64,000 nucleotides of DNA from an uncultured Blautia sp. (GTDB lineage: Bacteria; Bacillota; Clostridia; Lachnospirales; Lachnospiraceae), in NCBI GenBank assembly GCA_900540785.1, contig UQHF01000010.1, positions 1-64,000 on the forward strand, given 5' to 3'. Position numbers and translations under genes: made by a program. This document shows positions 51,975 to 59,971 of this stretch, in pieces; within the stretch, counting starts at the first letter, position 1, and each line of letters opens with the position of its first letter. Below the pieces are notes generated by a model. The model was given only the letters and a program-made list of their open reading frames with translations, made no database searches and was not told where the DNA came from.

Positions 51975-52832
51975 ATGAATTACCGGGAAAGACTGAAAGA
52001 TAAGAAACGAATTGTGATCAAAATCGGTTCCTCTTCCCTTACGCACAGCCAGACAGGAAGAATTAATCTGCGTAAGCTTGAGGTTCTGGTACGGGAGATC
52101 TGCGATCTGCAGAATCAGGGAAAAGACGTAGTGCTTGTTTCCTCAGGAGCCATCGCGGTTGGCGTGGCAGCTCTTGGACTGGAGAAGAAACCGTCTGAAC
52201 TGAAAAAGAAACAGGCATGTGCAGCAGTGGGACAGGCGCGTCTTATGATGATCTACCAGCAGCTTTTCTCAGAATACAATCACACGGCAGCCCAGATTCT
52301 TATGACAAAGAATACGATGGTAAACAATACAAACCGGAAGAATGCAGAGAATACTTTTGAGGAGCTTCTCGGATTAAATGTAATCCCGATCGTAAATGAA
52401 AACGACTCAATTTCTACATACGAGAGTCAGTTTGTGGAGAAATTCGGAGACAATGATACACTGTCAGCAGTGGTGGCGGCTTTGATCCACGCAGATCTCC
52501 TGATCCTCCTTTCCGATATAGACGGACTTTTTACAGACGATCCAAATACCAATCCGGAGGCACATTTTATTGATGTGGTAGAAAATCTGGATGAAAATCT
52601 TTTAAATATGGGCAAGTCTTCCACAGGAAGCAAAGTGGGAACCGGCGGAATGGCGACAAAACTTACAGCAGCCAGAATCGCAACGGCAGCAGGTGCAGAT
52701 ATGGTGATCGCCAATGGAAAAGATTTTCATGTGATCCATAAAATCACAGAAGGACGTAAGCATGGAACTCTTTTTGTGGGGCAGAAAAAAGAAGAATTTT
52801 ATCTTCTCGATTATATCGAAAAGCTTTTATAA
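51975..52832 (+). CDS. proB: Glutamate 5-kinase
   Basis: A 285-residue amino acid kinase phosphorylating glutamate, the first step to proline. IVIKIGSSSLTHS, VSSGAIAVGVAALGL, NENDSIST and TGGMATKLTAARIATAAGADMVIANG are family blocks. It lacks the C-terminal PUA domain of the E. coli enzyme (367 residues). I chose ATG 51975, ten bases after GGAG; the earlier ATG 51945 falls at the predicted transcription start. First gene of proB-DUF896-MTHFS-proA. Confidence 0.95.
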   Translation: MNYRERLKDKKRIVIKIGSSSLTHSQTGRINLRKLEVLVREICDLQNQGKDVVLVSSGAIAVGVAALGLEKKPSELKKKQACAAVGQARLMMIYQQLFSEYNHTAAQILMTKNTMVNNTNRKNAENTFEELLGLNVIPIVNENDSISTYESQFVEKFGDNDTLSAVVAALIHADLLILLSDIDGLFTDDPNTNPEAHFIDVVENLDENLLNMGKSSTGSKVGTGGMATKLTAARIATAAGADMVIANGKDFHVIHKITEGRKHGTLFVGQKKEEFYLLDYIEKLL

Positions 52833-52856
52833 GAAAGAAACAGGAGAACAGAGACA

Positions 52857-53078
52857 ATGGATAATATTAAAATTGACCGCATTAACACACTGGCGCACAA
52901 GGCAAAAAGTGTCGGGCTTACAGAGGAAGAGAAAAAAGAGCAGGCAGCTCTTCGAAAAGAATACATTGCAACCATTCGTATGAACCTGCGCACCCAGCTT
53001 GACAATATCGACATTAAGGAGCAGGACGGCAGTATCATAAATCTCGGTGAAAAATATGGAAACAAAACAAGCCATTAG
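52857..53078 (+). CDS. DUF896 (UPF0291, YnzC-like) small protein
   Basis: A 73-residue helical, charged cytoplasmic protein. IDRINTLAHKAKSVGLTEEEKKEQAALRKEYI fits the YnzC/DUF896 family, an SOS-linked small protein in Bacillus of unknown function. CAGGAG precedes the ATG. Its end overlaps the MTHFS gene by 23 bases, and it sits between proB and proA, which is unusual. Confidence 0.9.
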   Translation: MDNIKIDRINTLAHKAKSVGLTEEEKKEQAALRKEYIATIRMNLRTQLDNIDIKEQDGSIINLGEKYGNKTSH

Positions 53079-53625
53079 AAAGCAGATTTTTGCAGCAAGA
53101 AAAAAAGTGACAGAAGAAGAGGTAAAAAGATGGAGCCATCTCATTGCAGAAAAGGTATTTCTCCTTCCTGAATTTCAAAATGCGAAACAGATTCTTGTGT
53201 ACGCAGATTATAATCATGAGGTGATGACAGGGGAAATTATAAAGGCTGCATGGAAGGCTGGAAAGGAAGTTGCCGTTCCGAAGGTCACAGGGAAAGAGAT
53301 GGTGTTTATCCATCTCACAGATTTTAACCAGCTTGCCCCCGGATATTTTTCCATTCCGGAACCGGAGACAGGAGAAGAAATTTCCTGGGAAGAAGGGCTT
53401 ATGATCATGCCGGGAGTGGCATTTGATAAGTTCTGCAGGCGTGTGGGATACGGCGGAGGATTTTATGACCGCTATCTGGAAAAACACCAGAGGCTTACCC
53501 GTCTTGCCCTTGCTTTTTCTTTTCAGATGATGGAAGAAGTACCTGTGGAGGAAACAGACATTATCCCGCAGATCCTTGTAACAGAAAATAATGTATACGA
53601 CAGCAGAGGGAACGCTTATGAATGA
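53056..53625 (+). CDS. 5-formyltetrahydrofolate cyclo-ligase
   Basis: A 189-residue ATP-dependent enzyme converting 5-formyl-THF to 5,10-methenyl-THF. KQAIRKQIFAARKKVT at the N terminus and the phosphate loop GRVGYGGGFYDRYL-like RRVGYGGGFYDRYLEK near residues 130-145 are diagnostic. I chose ATG 53056, six bases after GGTG; a GTG at 53047 is the alternative. It overlaps DUF896 upstream by 23 bases and proA downstream by eight, so all four genes are coupled. Confidence 0.93.
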   Translation: METKQAIRKQIFAARKKVTEEEVKRWSHLIAEKVFLLPEFQNAKQILVYADYNHEVMTGEIIKAAWKAGKEVAVPKVTGKEMVFIHLTDFNQLAPGYFSIPEPETGEEISWEEGLMIMPGVAFDKFCRRVGYGGGFYDRYLEKHQRLTRLALAFSFQMMEEVPVEETDIIPQILVTENNVYDSRGNAYE

Positions 53626-54868
53626 ATATCTGGAACAGACAGGAAGAGAGGCGAAAGAGGCGGAAGTAACCGTCAGAAACCTTTCTACAGAGAAGAAAAA
53701 TGAAGTGCTCTGCGCTGTGGCAGACAAGCTTTTGCAGCGGACAGAGGATATTTTAAAAGCCAATGAAGAAGATGTAAAAAACGGAAGAGAAAACCATATG
53801 CCGGAAAGCCTTGTAGACCGCCTTCTTTTAACAGAAGACAGGATTTTGGGAATGGCAGACGGGTTACGGCAGATTGCAAAGCTTGACGATCCGGTTGGAG
53901 AGGTAACCGGCATGAAAAAGCGGCCGAACGGTCTGATGATCGGGCAGAAACGGGTTCCTCTTGGAGTCATCGGGATTATTTACGAGGCAAGACCAAATGT
54001 AACCTCCGATGCCTTCGGACTTTGTTTTAAAACGGGAAATGCAGTGATCTTAAAAGGCGGAAGCGATGCCATTCACTCGAATACTGTAATCGTATCCTGT
54101 ATCCGGGAAGCCTTAAAAGAATGTGGGGTAACGGAACAGGCAATTTCTCTTATCACAGATACTTCAAGAGAAACTGCAGCTCAGTTTATGAAGCTGAACC
54201 AGTATGTGGATGTCCTGATCCCGAGAGGCGGAAAAGGGCTTATTCAGACTGTTGTAAATACAAGTACCATACCAGTGATCGAGACAGGAACAGGAAACTG
54301 CCATATTTATGTAGACGAGACAGCAGATCTTAAGATGGCAGCAGATATTGTAATGAATGCCAAAACCCAGCGTGTAGGCGTATGCAATGCCTGTGAATCT
54401 CTTCTTGTACACAAAAATGTAAAAGAAGAATTTCTTCCGGTTCTCGGAAAACGCCTTCTGGAAAAGAAGGTGGAAATCCGCGGAGACGAAGAAACAGGAA
54501 AGCTGATCCCTGAGGCAAAAAAAGCTACAGAGGAAGACTGGGGAACAGAATATCTGGATTACATTCTTTCTGTAAAAATTGTGGATTCTGTGGAGGAGGC
54601 AATTTCCCATATCAACCGTTATAATACCGGACACTCCGAATCGATCATCACAAACGATTACAGCCATGCTCAGAAATTCCTGGATGAGGTAGACGCAGCG
54701 GCTGTGTATGTGAATGCTTCCACAAGATTTACAGACGGAAATGAATTTGGCTTCGGGGCAGAAATCGGCATCAGCACGCAGAAGCTTCACGCAAGAGGGC
54801 CTATGGGACTTACGGCACTGACGACTACAAAATATATTATTTATGGAAGTGGTCAGATTCGCCCGTAA
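53618..54868 (+). CDS. proA: Glutamate-5-semialdehyde dehydrogenase (gamma-glutamyl phosphate reductase)
   Basis: A 416-residue NADPH-dependent enzyme reducing glutamyl 5-phosphate, second step to proline. The catalytic cysteine is Cys256 in QRVGVCNACESLLVH; GVIGIIYEARPNVTSDAFGLCFKTGNAVILKGGSDA (read in two blocks) and FTDGNEFGFGAEIGIST are family blocks. Start ATG 53618 follows AGAGGG and overlaps the end of the MTHFS gene. No clear hairpin terminator follows; the next promoter begins three bases after the stop. Confidence 0.96.
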   Translation: MNEYLEQTGREAKEAEVTVRNLSTEKKNEVLCAVADKLLQRTEDILKANEEDVKNGRENHMPESLVDRLLLTEDRILGMADGLRQIAKLDDPVGEVTGMKKRPNGLMIGQKRVPLGVIGIIYEARPNVTSDAFGLCFKTGNAVILKGGSDAIHSNTVIVSCIREALKECGVTEQAISLITDTSRETAAQFMKLNQYVDVLIPRGGKGLIQTVVNTSTIPVIETGTGNCHIYVDETADLKMAADIVMNAKTQRVGVCNACESLLVHKNVKEEFLPVLGKRLLEKKVEIRGDEETGKLIPEAKKATEEDWGTEYLDYILSVKIVDSVEEAISHINRYNTGHSESIITNDYSHAQKFLDEVDAAAVYVNASTRFTDGNEFGFGAEIGISTQKLHARGPMGLTALTTTKYIIYGSGQIRP

Positions 54869-54870
54869 AT

Positions 54871-54899
54871 TTGATTTTTTTTCGGGTATGTGCTATACT
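54871..54899 (+). promoter_or_regulatory. Promoter of the Pro/Glu/Thr-rich surface protein
   Basis: TTGATT (54871-54876), 17-base spacer, TATACT (54894-54899) with TGC extension. Confidence 0.7.
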
Positions 54900-54958
54900 A
54901 AGTAAAATTCTTTATACAACAGAGAGTTTAAGAACGCTCATTTATGGGAGGACTGAAA

Positions 54959-57067
54959 ATGAGGAAAAAACAATTATTTGCTATGTTATTGGCAGGAAGT
55001 TTAACTGTTGGAATGGCTCCGGCATCTGCGTTTGCGGCAGAGGAGGGAACTGCAGTTACGATAGAAGAAGGAATCACAGATACTCCGGCGGAAGATGTTC
55101 CGGAAACACCGGAGACTCCTTCTGAAGCTCCGGAAGAGCCAACACCGGAAACTCCAACTGAAACACCGGAAACACCGGCTCCGGAAGCAACGGTAACCCC
55201 GGAAGCGCCAACAGAAGCACCGGAGACACCAGCTCCGGAAGCAACCGCAACGCCGGAGGCGACTGTCGCACCGACAGAAGCCCCTGTAACACCAACACCG
55301 GAAGTAAATGAAGAAGTAACCGTAAAGACAGAGGCGGAATTAAATGCTGCCATTGCAGCTGCGCCGGAAGGCGATGCTTCCTCTGAGCCATTTAAAATTA
55401 TTGTAGATGAAAATATAGCTCTTACTGCTTCTGTTTCTGTTCCTGCCAATAAGAATATTGTTCTTGTAGCAGCAGGAAAAGATATTGTGATCAGCCGTGC
55501 TTCTGAGATGAAGGGAAATATGTTCCAGGTAGAGGGAACGTTAATGATACAGTCTGCGCAGACAGAAGATGGGGCAGCAGGAACGGTTACAGTAAGCGGT
55601 TATCTTGATGGTAACAAGGCAGAAGGTTCCATTGTAAATGTAGCAGGCGGTGTATTTGCAATGGACGACAGTGTAACGCTTTCTGATAACACAACGACTG
55701 CAAAAGGCGGTGCCATACATAATGCAGGCGGAAGAATTGTGCTTGCGGGCGGAACTATTGCTTCCAACCAGGCAGAAGCAGGCGGCGCTGTATACAGTGA
55801 GGGCGCTGTTCAGATCCAGGGAAATCTTATGATCTCCGATAATAAAAAAGCAGATGGCGTAACACCAGATAATATTGCGTTAAAGGGAGAAGGGGCAGTT
55901 CTTAACGTAAGTAATGTTCTGTCAGATGGCTCCAAAATCGGTGTGAACGTAATAGAAGGCAAGGCAGGTCAGAAGGTAATACAGCTTGCAGAAGGCGTAG
56001 AAGGTCTGACTATGGAAGCTGTTTTAAAAGCGGTTGCATATGAAGGAACCGATTTTACACTGAATGAGGATGGTACGTTAAAAGCAAAAGATCCGGAAAA
56101 ACCGGCTGTGACACCAGATGTAAAACTGAAGACAAAACCAAAATGGTTAAGCCGCAATTCGGTTGAGTTTACATGCGTTGCGAATGTAGACGGCTGGTAT
56201 TATGCAGGCTGGAGTGTGACAGGAGAAAAGGCGCCTTCCTTTGATGTAAGCAAAGAGGGAACTGCCATTCAGGCAAATAAAGAATTTAAAGTTACATTAA
56301 AAGACCTGGATGAGAAGAATCCGATCACTGCGTACGTTCTTGTGAAGGACAAAGCTGGTACACTTTCCAAAAAACGCTCTCTTGACCTTGATGAGAAAAC
56401 ACGCCCGGGTAATGCAACGCCTACACCGGAAGCAACGGTAACGCCAAGCCCTGAGGTTTCTCCAACAGCAACACCAACTCCGGGACCGACACACACACCG
56501 GTTGTTCCTTCTGTGAAGGACAGTGTGGTACATGGTCTTGACAAACCTCTGGAAATGTGGCCGAATGTATTCTACAGCTTTTCTGTAACCGGCGCTGGAA
56601 GCGATAATAAAAATCCGGGTGAGGGAGACGCTCAGTGGGTACCGCAATACTGGATGCAGGAAGGTGGTTCTTCCAAGCAGACAACATGGAAGATTGGTTC
56701 CAAGAGCGGTATTTACGATGAGAAAACACTTCCTATCCGTATTTATCTGAAAAAATATGTCTATAATGCGGAGAAGAAGCAGTGGTATGGAACAGATGAG
56801 ATAGATTATATTACTTATAATGTAAAAACTGCAAAGATTGATCCAAGTGCAACTCCTGGTGCAGGCGGAAATGGAAACGGAAACGGCTCCGGAGGTTCTG
56901 ACGCACTTGTGACAGATCCGAATTCCTCTGATACAGGCTCTTCTACTGCAAGCGGAGCGAAAACAGCAGATGAAAGTCCGGTAGGAAGTATGTTCATGCT
57001 GGCGTTTGCATCTGTTCTTGCAGGCGGATATGTTCTTGTAAGAAGACGCAAAAAGGAAACAGAATAA
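54959..57067 (+). CDS. Cell-surface protein with Pro/Glu/Thr-rich stalks and C-terminal membrane anchor
   Basis: A 702-residue secreted protein of no family I can name. A Sec signal (1-27, SAFA-A) precedes a low-complexity Pro/Glu/Thr region (about 42-116), a region of short Gly-rich beta turns suggesting a right-handed beta helix (about 205-290; GSIVNVAGGVFAMDDSVTLS, GGAIHNAGGRIVLAGGTIAS), then beta-rich domains, a second Pro/Thr stalk (about 487-518), and another domain. It ends GAKTADESPVG, a hydrophobic helix and RRRKK, like a sorting signal but without LPxTG. I chose ATG 54959, eight bases after GGAGG. Probably wall- or membrane-attached. Confidence 0.75.
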   Translation: MRKKQLFAMLLAGSLTVGMAPASAFAAEEGTAVTIEEGITDTPAEDVPETPETPSEAPEEPTPETPTETPETPAPEATVTPEAPTEAPETPAPEATATPEATVAPTEAPVTPTPEVNEEVTVKTEAELNAAIAAAPEGDASSEPFKIIVDENIALTASVSVPANKNIVLVAAGKDIVISRASEMKGNMFQVEGTLMIQSAQTEDGAAGTVTVSGYLDGNKAEGSIVNVAGGVFAMDDSVTLSDNTTTAKGGAIHNAGGRIVLAGGTIASNQAEAGGAVYSEGAVQIQGNLMISDNKKADGVTPDNIALKGEGAVLNVSNVLSDGSKIGVNVIEGKAGQKVIQLAEGVEGLTMEAVLKAVAYEGTDFTLNEDGTLKAKDPEKPAVTPDVKLKTKPKWLSRNSVEFTCVANVDGWYYAGWSVTGEKAPSFDVSKEGTAIQANKEFKVTLKDLDEKNPITAYVLVKDKAGTLSKKRSLDLDEKTRPGNATPTPEATVTPSPEVSPTATPTPGPTHTPVVPSVKDSVVHGLDKPLEMWPNVFYSFSVTGAGSDNKNPGEGDAQWVPQYWMQEGGSSKQTTWKIGSKSGIYDEKTLPIRIYLKKYVYNAEKKQWYGTDEIDYITYNVKTAKIDPSATPGAGGNGNGNGSGGSDALVTDPNSSDTGSSTASGAKTADESPVGSMFMLAFASVLAGGYVLVRRRKKETE
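55082..55306 (+). repeat. Pro/Glu/Thr-rich coding repeat
   Basis: Imperfect tandem units of the type ETPAPEATVTPEAPTEAP repeat within the surface-protein gene, with near-identical DNA segments such as CCGGAAACACCGGCTCCGGA. Encodes an extended stalk; the number of units is likely to vary between strains by slippage or recombination. Confidence 0.8.
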
Positions 57068-57081
57068 CAGTTGTATTTTGC

Positions 57082-57110
57082 AGAGGCAGGTTTTATAACC
57101 TGCCTCTTTT
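57082..57110 (+). terminator. Terminator of the surface-protein gene
   Basis: Perfect stem AGAGGCAGGTT / AACCTGCCTCT with a short loop, followed by TTTT. Confidence 0.9.
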
Positions 57111-57138
57111 GCATATATTGTTTCATAGGAGGTAAGCC

Positions 57139-58008
57139 ATGTATCAGAAAACAGGACAGACTGTTTCGCATTCCTATGAGAAAATCTATTTTTCCATGTG
57201 GGAGCTGGGACAGAGGTATGGAAAATTTGCAAAATTCCGTGTAATGGGGGAAAGTCACGACCAGAGAATGATTCCTGTACTGGAAATTGGAGGAGGAGAA
57301 GAAACCATATTTTGCATATCAGGAATCAGAGGAACGGAAGCCGTTTTGCCGGGCCTTCTTGTAAAACTTTCAGAAGAGTACTGCAAGGCTTATGAATGCG
57401 GCTGGCTGATAGAAGAGTTTTATGAAGTGAAAGAACTTCTGGACAAAATTCGTATCTGTGTGATTCCTCTTTTAAATCCTGATGGATATGAAGTTTACCA
57501 AAATGGCTGGACAAGTCTTCGAAATCCGATTTATCGCCAGATGCTTCGAATGCAGGGGATTTCGGAAAAAGAGTTTCAGGGAAACGGAAGAGGAATTGAT
57601 ATTAAAAAAAATTTCCCTACCCTCTTCTGTACAAGAACAAGAATGGGGCGGGAACCGGGAAGCGAAAATGAAACAAAGGCGCTTATCCACCTTTTGCAGG
57701 ATTACAGAAGCAGAGGACTTCTGTCTTTTTCGGAAAAACAGAAGAAAACCATTCATTATTGTCATACATCGGGAATGATCCGCAATAGAAGATCCAGCCG
57801 TCTTGCCCGTCATCTGCAAAAATATTCCGTTTCATCCGGAGGAGAATGTAAAAAAGAAGAAGAGGCAGGCTCTCTGGAACAATTTTATGCAGAAAGGATC
57901 AAAGAGCCTTCTCTTGAAATTGAGATTCCGGTTACTGAGGAAAAAGAGAACGGGTATCGTGATTTGCGGCTTCTGCCACTGGAATATATTTTTTCTCTTG
58001 ATTTATAA
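57139..58008 (+). CDS. Degenerate M14-type zinc carboxypeptidase-like protein
   Basis: A 289-residue protein with the M14 carboxypeptidase layout but an altered metal site. The HxxE motif reads ISGIRGTE: Arg64 stands where the first zinc histidine belongs, while Glu67 is kept. PLLNPDGYEV, NGRGIDIKKNFP and HTSG (His209, second ligand position) and SLEIEIP (Glu260/262, general-base position) are retained. No signal peptide is seen, so it may be cytoplasmic. It could be an inactive or altered peptidase; M14 relatives often trim peptidoglycan peptides. CATAGGAGG precedes the ATG. It follows the terminator of the surface-protein gene by about 30 bases without an obvious promoter. Confidence 0.75.
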   Translation: MYQKTGQTVSHSYEKIYFSMWELGQRYGKFAKFRVMGESHDQRMIPVLEIGGGEETIFCISGIRGTEAVLPGLLVKLSEEYCKAYECGWLIEEFYEVKELLDKIRICVIPLLNPDGYEVYQNGWTSLRNPIYRQMLRMQGISEKEFQGNGRGIDIKKNFPTLFCTRTRMGREPGSENETKALIHLLQDYRSRGLLSFSEKQKKTIHYCHTSGMIRNRRSSRLARHLQKYSVSSGGECKKEEEAGSLEQFYAERIKEPSLEIEIPVTEEKENGYRDLRLLPLEYIFSLDL

Positions 58009-58055
58009 AAGAGCTGTTTCGGGAAATCGTGTCAGAATATGTCGAACGAATTTTC

Positions 58056-58084
58056 TTGCATGATTTCTCCGGAACGATTATAAT
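58056..58084 (+). promoter_or_regulatory. Promoter of the sipW operon
   Basis: TTGCAT (58056-58061), 17-base spacer, perfect TATAAT (58079-58084). Transcription would begin near 58091, leaving a 59-base leader to the small ORF and about 175 bases to sipW. Confidence 0.75.
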
Positions 58085-58149
58085 AAAAACAGTTCTAAAT
58101 AACATTTCTTAAGGTTCATTTCTCATGATCCATCCATAAGGAGATTTAT

Positions 58150-58254
58150 ATGAAGATTCTGTTTTTTTCCAGACCACCTCCGGATTTCTGTGTATTTCTG
58201 TTTCAGACTTTCACTTATTCATTTCTATATTGTATTCATTTCTATTGTTCATAA
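58150..58254 (+). CDS. 34-residue small ORF upstream of sipW (possible leader or small peptide)
   Basis: ATG 58150 follows AAGGAG with a normal spacing of seven or so bases. The product is hydrophobic and aromatic with four cysteines (begins MKILFFSRPPPDFC, ends HFYCS). Its TAA is immediately followed by the AAGGAG of sipW, 11 bases before the sipW ATG, so the two would be translationally coupled. I do not recognise it. It may be a real small membrane peptide, a regulatory leader, or chance; the good ribosome site and placement favour translation. Confidence 0.4.
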   Translation: MKILFFSRPPPDFCVFLFQTFTYSFLYCIHFYCS

Positions 58255-58265
58255 AAGGAGCCATC

Positions 58266-58760
58266 ATGAAATTTATGAAACTGGCAGTCCGCATCTGCTC
58301 TTTGCTGGGAACTTCCTTCTGTGTGTTTTGTCTGATCCTTTTCTTTTCCGGTATTTTTCCATATATTGTACTTTCCGGTTCTATGGAGCCGTCCATTCCA
58401 ACAGGAAGCGTGATCTTTATACAGACACGGGAGATTTTTGTACAACCGGGAGATGTGATTTTATATACGGGCAGCGCCGGAAATGTAACCCATCGGGTAG
58501 TAAAGGATCAAAATGAAGTTTATGTGACAAAAGGAGATGCAAACAGCACATGCGATCCGGTCCCTGTAAAAAAAGAGCAGATAAAAGGAAAGGTACTGTT
58601 TCATATTCCAGGGCTTGGATATGTGGTTCTTTTTTTCAGAACATCAAAAGGAATCTGTCTTCTCATTCTTTTTTCATTTCTGTTTTTTATCTTAAAGTAT
58701 CTGTTTCAAATCCATAAATCAGGAAAGGATAATGCTGACAACAGCAGGGAAAAATTATGA
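58266..58760 (+). CDS. sipW: SipW-type (ER-type) signal peptidase I
   Basis: A 164-residue membrane protease. The nucleophile is Ser39 in LSGSMEPSIPTGS, and the general-base position has His76 (VTHRVV) instead of lysine, which marks the ER/archaeal SipW class; GDANSTCDP supplies the conserved Asp. Membrane helices flank the domain (about 8-35 and 125-148). In Bacillus SipW processes TapA and TasA for biofilm fibres. Three proteins with matching signal peptides follow directly. ATG 58266 follows AAAGGAG; the stop overlaps the next ATG. Confidence 0.93.
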   Translation: MKFMKLAVRICSLLGTSFCVFCLILFFSGIFPYIVLSGSMEPSIPTGSVIFIQTREIFVQPGDVILYTGSAGNVTHRVVKDQNEVYVTKGDANSTCDPVPVKKEQIKGKVLFHIPGLGYVVLFFRTSKGICLLILFSFLFFILKYLFQIHKSGKDNADNSREKL

Positions 58761-59383
58761 AAATAAACAAAAAAATAAAAAATGGTCTTTTTATTGCAAT
58801 CGTTGCAGGTTCTCTCTGCATTGGAGGGACTATGGCATATCTGACAGACAGGGAAGAAACGGTAAATGAGTTTACCGTAGGAAAAATTGATATTCAGCTT
58901 CTGGAACCTCACTGGAAACCGGAAGAAAATAAAAACCTTGTCCCCACACAGGAGATTTTAAAGGACCCCCAGATTAAAAACACAGGGCAGAATGATGCAT
59001 TTGTATATCTGGAGGTTACCGTTCCTGTACGAAACGTAATCACTGCAGACAGGGAAGGAAATCGCATTGATAAAAAGAATACAGAGCTTTTCACCTTTTC
59101 AGCAGGAAAAGAATGGACACTTCTTCAATCGGCACAGAAGGAGGAGAATAAGGTTTATACCTATGCGTACAATAAAATTCTGAAGCCTTCGGAAACGACT
59201 TCGCCTCTTTTTGAAAAAGTAATCTTTGCGAATATTATAGAAGGACAGCTTGATGCCCAGAAGCTGTCTGTGCCTGTAAAGGCATATGCGATACAAAGTA
59301 CAAATACAGGCGGAAATTCCGGTTCTGTTGTGGAACAGGCAAAAACTGCGTTCCAGAAATATATGAACCAGAATCAGGGATAA
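58757..59383 (+). CDS. SipW-dependent TasA/camelysin-like protein 1
   Basis: A 208-residue secreted protein. A positively charged N terminus and hydrophobic core lead to TMAYLTDREETVNEFTVGKID, the signature of SipW-type signal peptides and camelysin/TasA-like proteins (probable cleavage after Ala27). The mature part looks like a beta-sandwich (KNTGQNDAFVYLEVTVPV; PLFEKVIFANI) and ends in a Gln/Asn-rich helix without membrane anchor. Such proteins can polymerise into fibres. Start ATG overlaps the sipW stop (ATGA-type coupling). Fibre role is inferred from TasA. Confidence 0.8.
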   Translation: MKINKKIKNGLFIAIVAGSLCIGGTMAYLTDREETVNEFTVGKIDIQLLEPHWKPEENKNLVPTQEILKDPQIKNTGQNDAFVYLEVTVPVRNVITADREGNRIDKKNTELFTFSAGKEWTLLQSAQKEENKVYTYAYNKILKPSETTSPLFEKVIFANIIEGQLDAQKLSVPVKAYAIQSTNTGGNSGSVVEQAKTAFQKYMNQNQG

Positions 59384-59386
59384 ATC

Positions 59387-59956
59387 ATGAAGGAAGGCAG
59401 ACTAAAAAGGGCAGCAGTTGTCTGTTTACTGGGCGGATTCCTTTGTATGGGAACGACAACTGCCTATTTTTCAGATCATGAGGAAACTGTTAACATACTG
59501 GAACCGGGACATAATACAACGGAGATAGAGGAAGAGTTTCCTTCTCCTCCGCCAAAGCCTCCGAATGAAAATCCGGATTATAAGAAAACAGTCTGGGTAT
59601 CCAATACAGGAGGTGCGAATCCGGATCATGCAGTCCCATGTTATACACGCATTTCTCTTTCTTATTCCCACTCCGATATTTCAAAAGCTTTGCATTTTAA
59701 GAATCTGAATACAACAGACTGGATATATAACAGTCAGGACGGATTTTATTATTACCGCCATGTGCTGCAGAAGGGAGAAAAAACAAAGCCTCTTTTTACC
59801 GGATTTTATATTGATTCCGGGAAAGTAGAGGAAAAATATCAGGAACAGATTCCGTCTTTCAGTATTCATGTCTATGAGGAGTCTGTGCAGGCGGAAGGAT
59901 TTTCTGATTATCATTCTGCGTGGAAATACTATGAAAATCCTGTGAAAAAATCGTAG
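59387..59956 (+). CDS. SipW-dependent TasA-like protein 2
   Basis: A 189-residue secreted protein with the same signal architecture: MGTTTAYFSDHEETVNILEPG, cleavage likely after Ala26. A short acidic and proline-rich linker (EEEFPSPPPKPPNENPDYKK) follows, then a beta-rich domain sharing KTVWVSNTGG, HVLQKGEKTKPLFTGFYID and QIPSFSIHVYEESVQA with its neighbours (compare ITNLG and TKTLDTGESVDFFTGV in protein 3). No anchor. It lies three bases after protein 1. Probably a second subunit or a cap of the same assembly; this is inference. Confidence 0.75.
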   Translation: MKEGRLKRAAVVCLLGGFLCMGTTTAYFSDHEETVNILEPGHNTTEIEEEFPSPPPKPPNENPDYKKTVWVSNTGGANPDHAVPCYTRISLSYSHSDISKALHFKNLNTTDWIYNSQDGFYYYRHVLQKGEKTKPLFTGFYIDSGKVEEKYQEQIPSFSIHVYEESVQAEGFSDYHSAWKYYENPVKKS

Positions 59957-59971
59957 AAAGGAGGAAGCAGC

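Noticed and set aside
55082..55306. CRISPR-like repeat array
   Set aside because: The repeats are in-frame codons for Pro/Glu/Thr, lack regular spacers and sit inside an open reading frame.
57000..57067. LPxTG sorting signal in the surface protein
   Set aside because: The end reads KTADESP followed by a helix and RRRKK; no LPxTG-like pentapeptide is present, so only a sorting-like anchor is claimed.
56297..57232. 311-codon minus-strand frame opposite the surface-protein gene
   Set aside because: It crosses the terminator and the start of the M14-like gene and has a composition typical of an antisense shadow.
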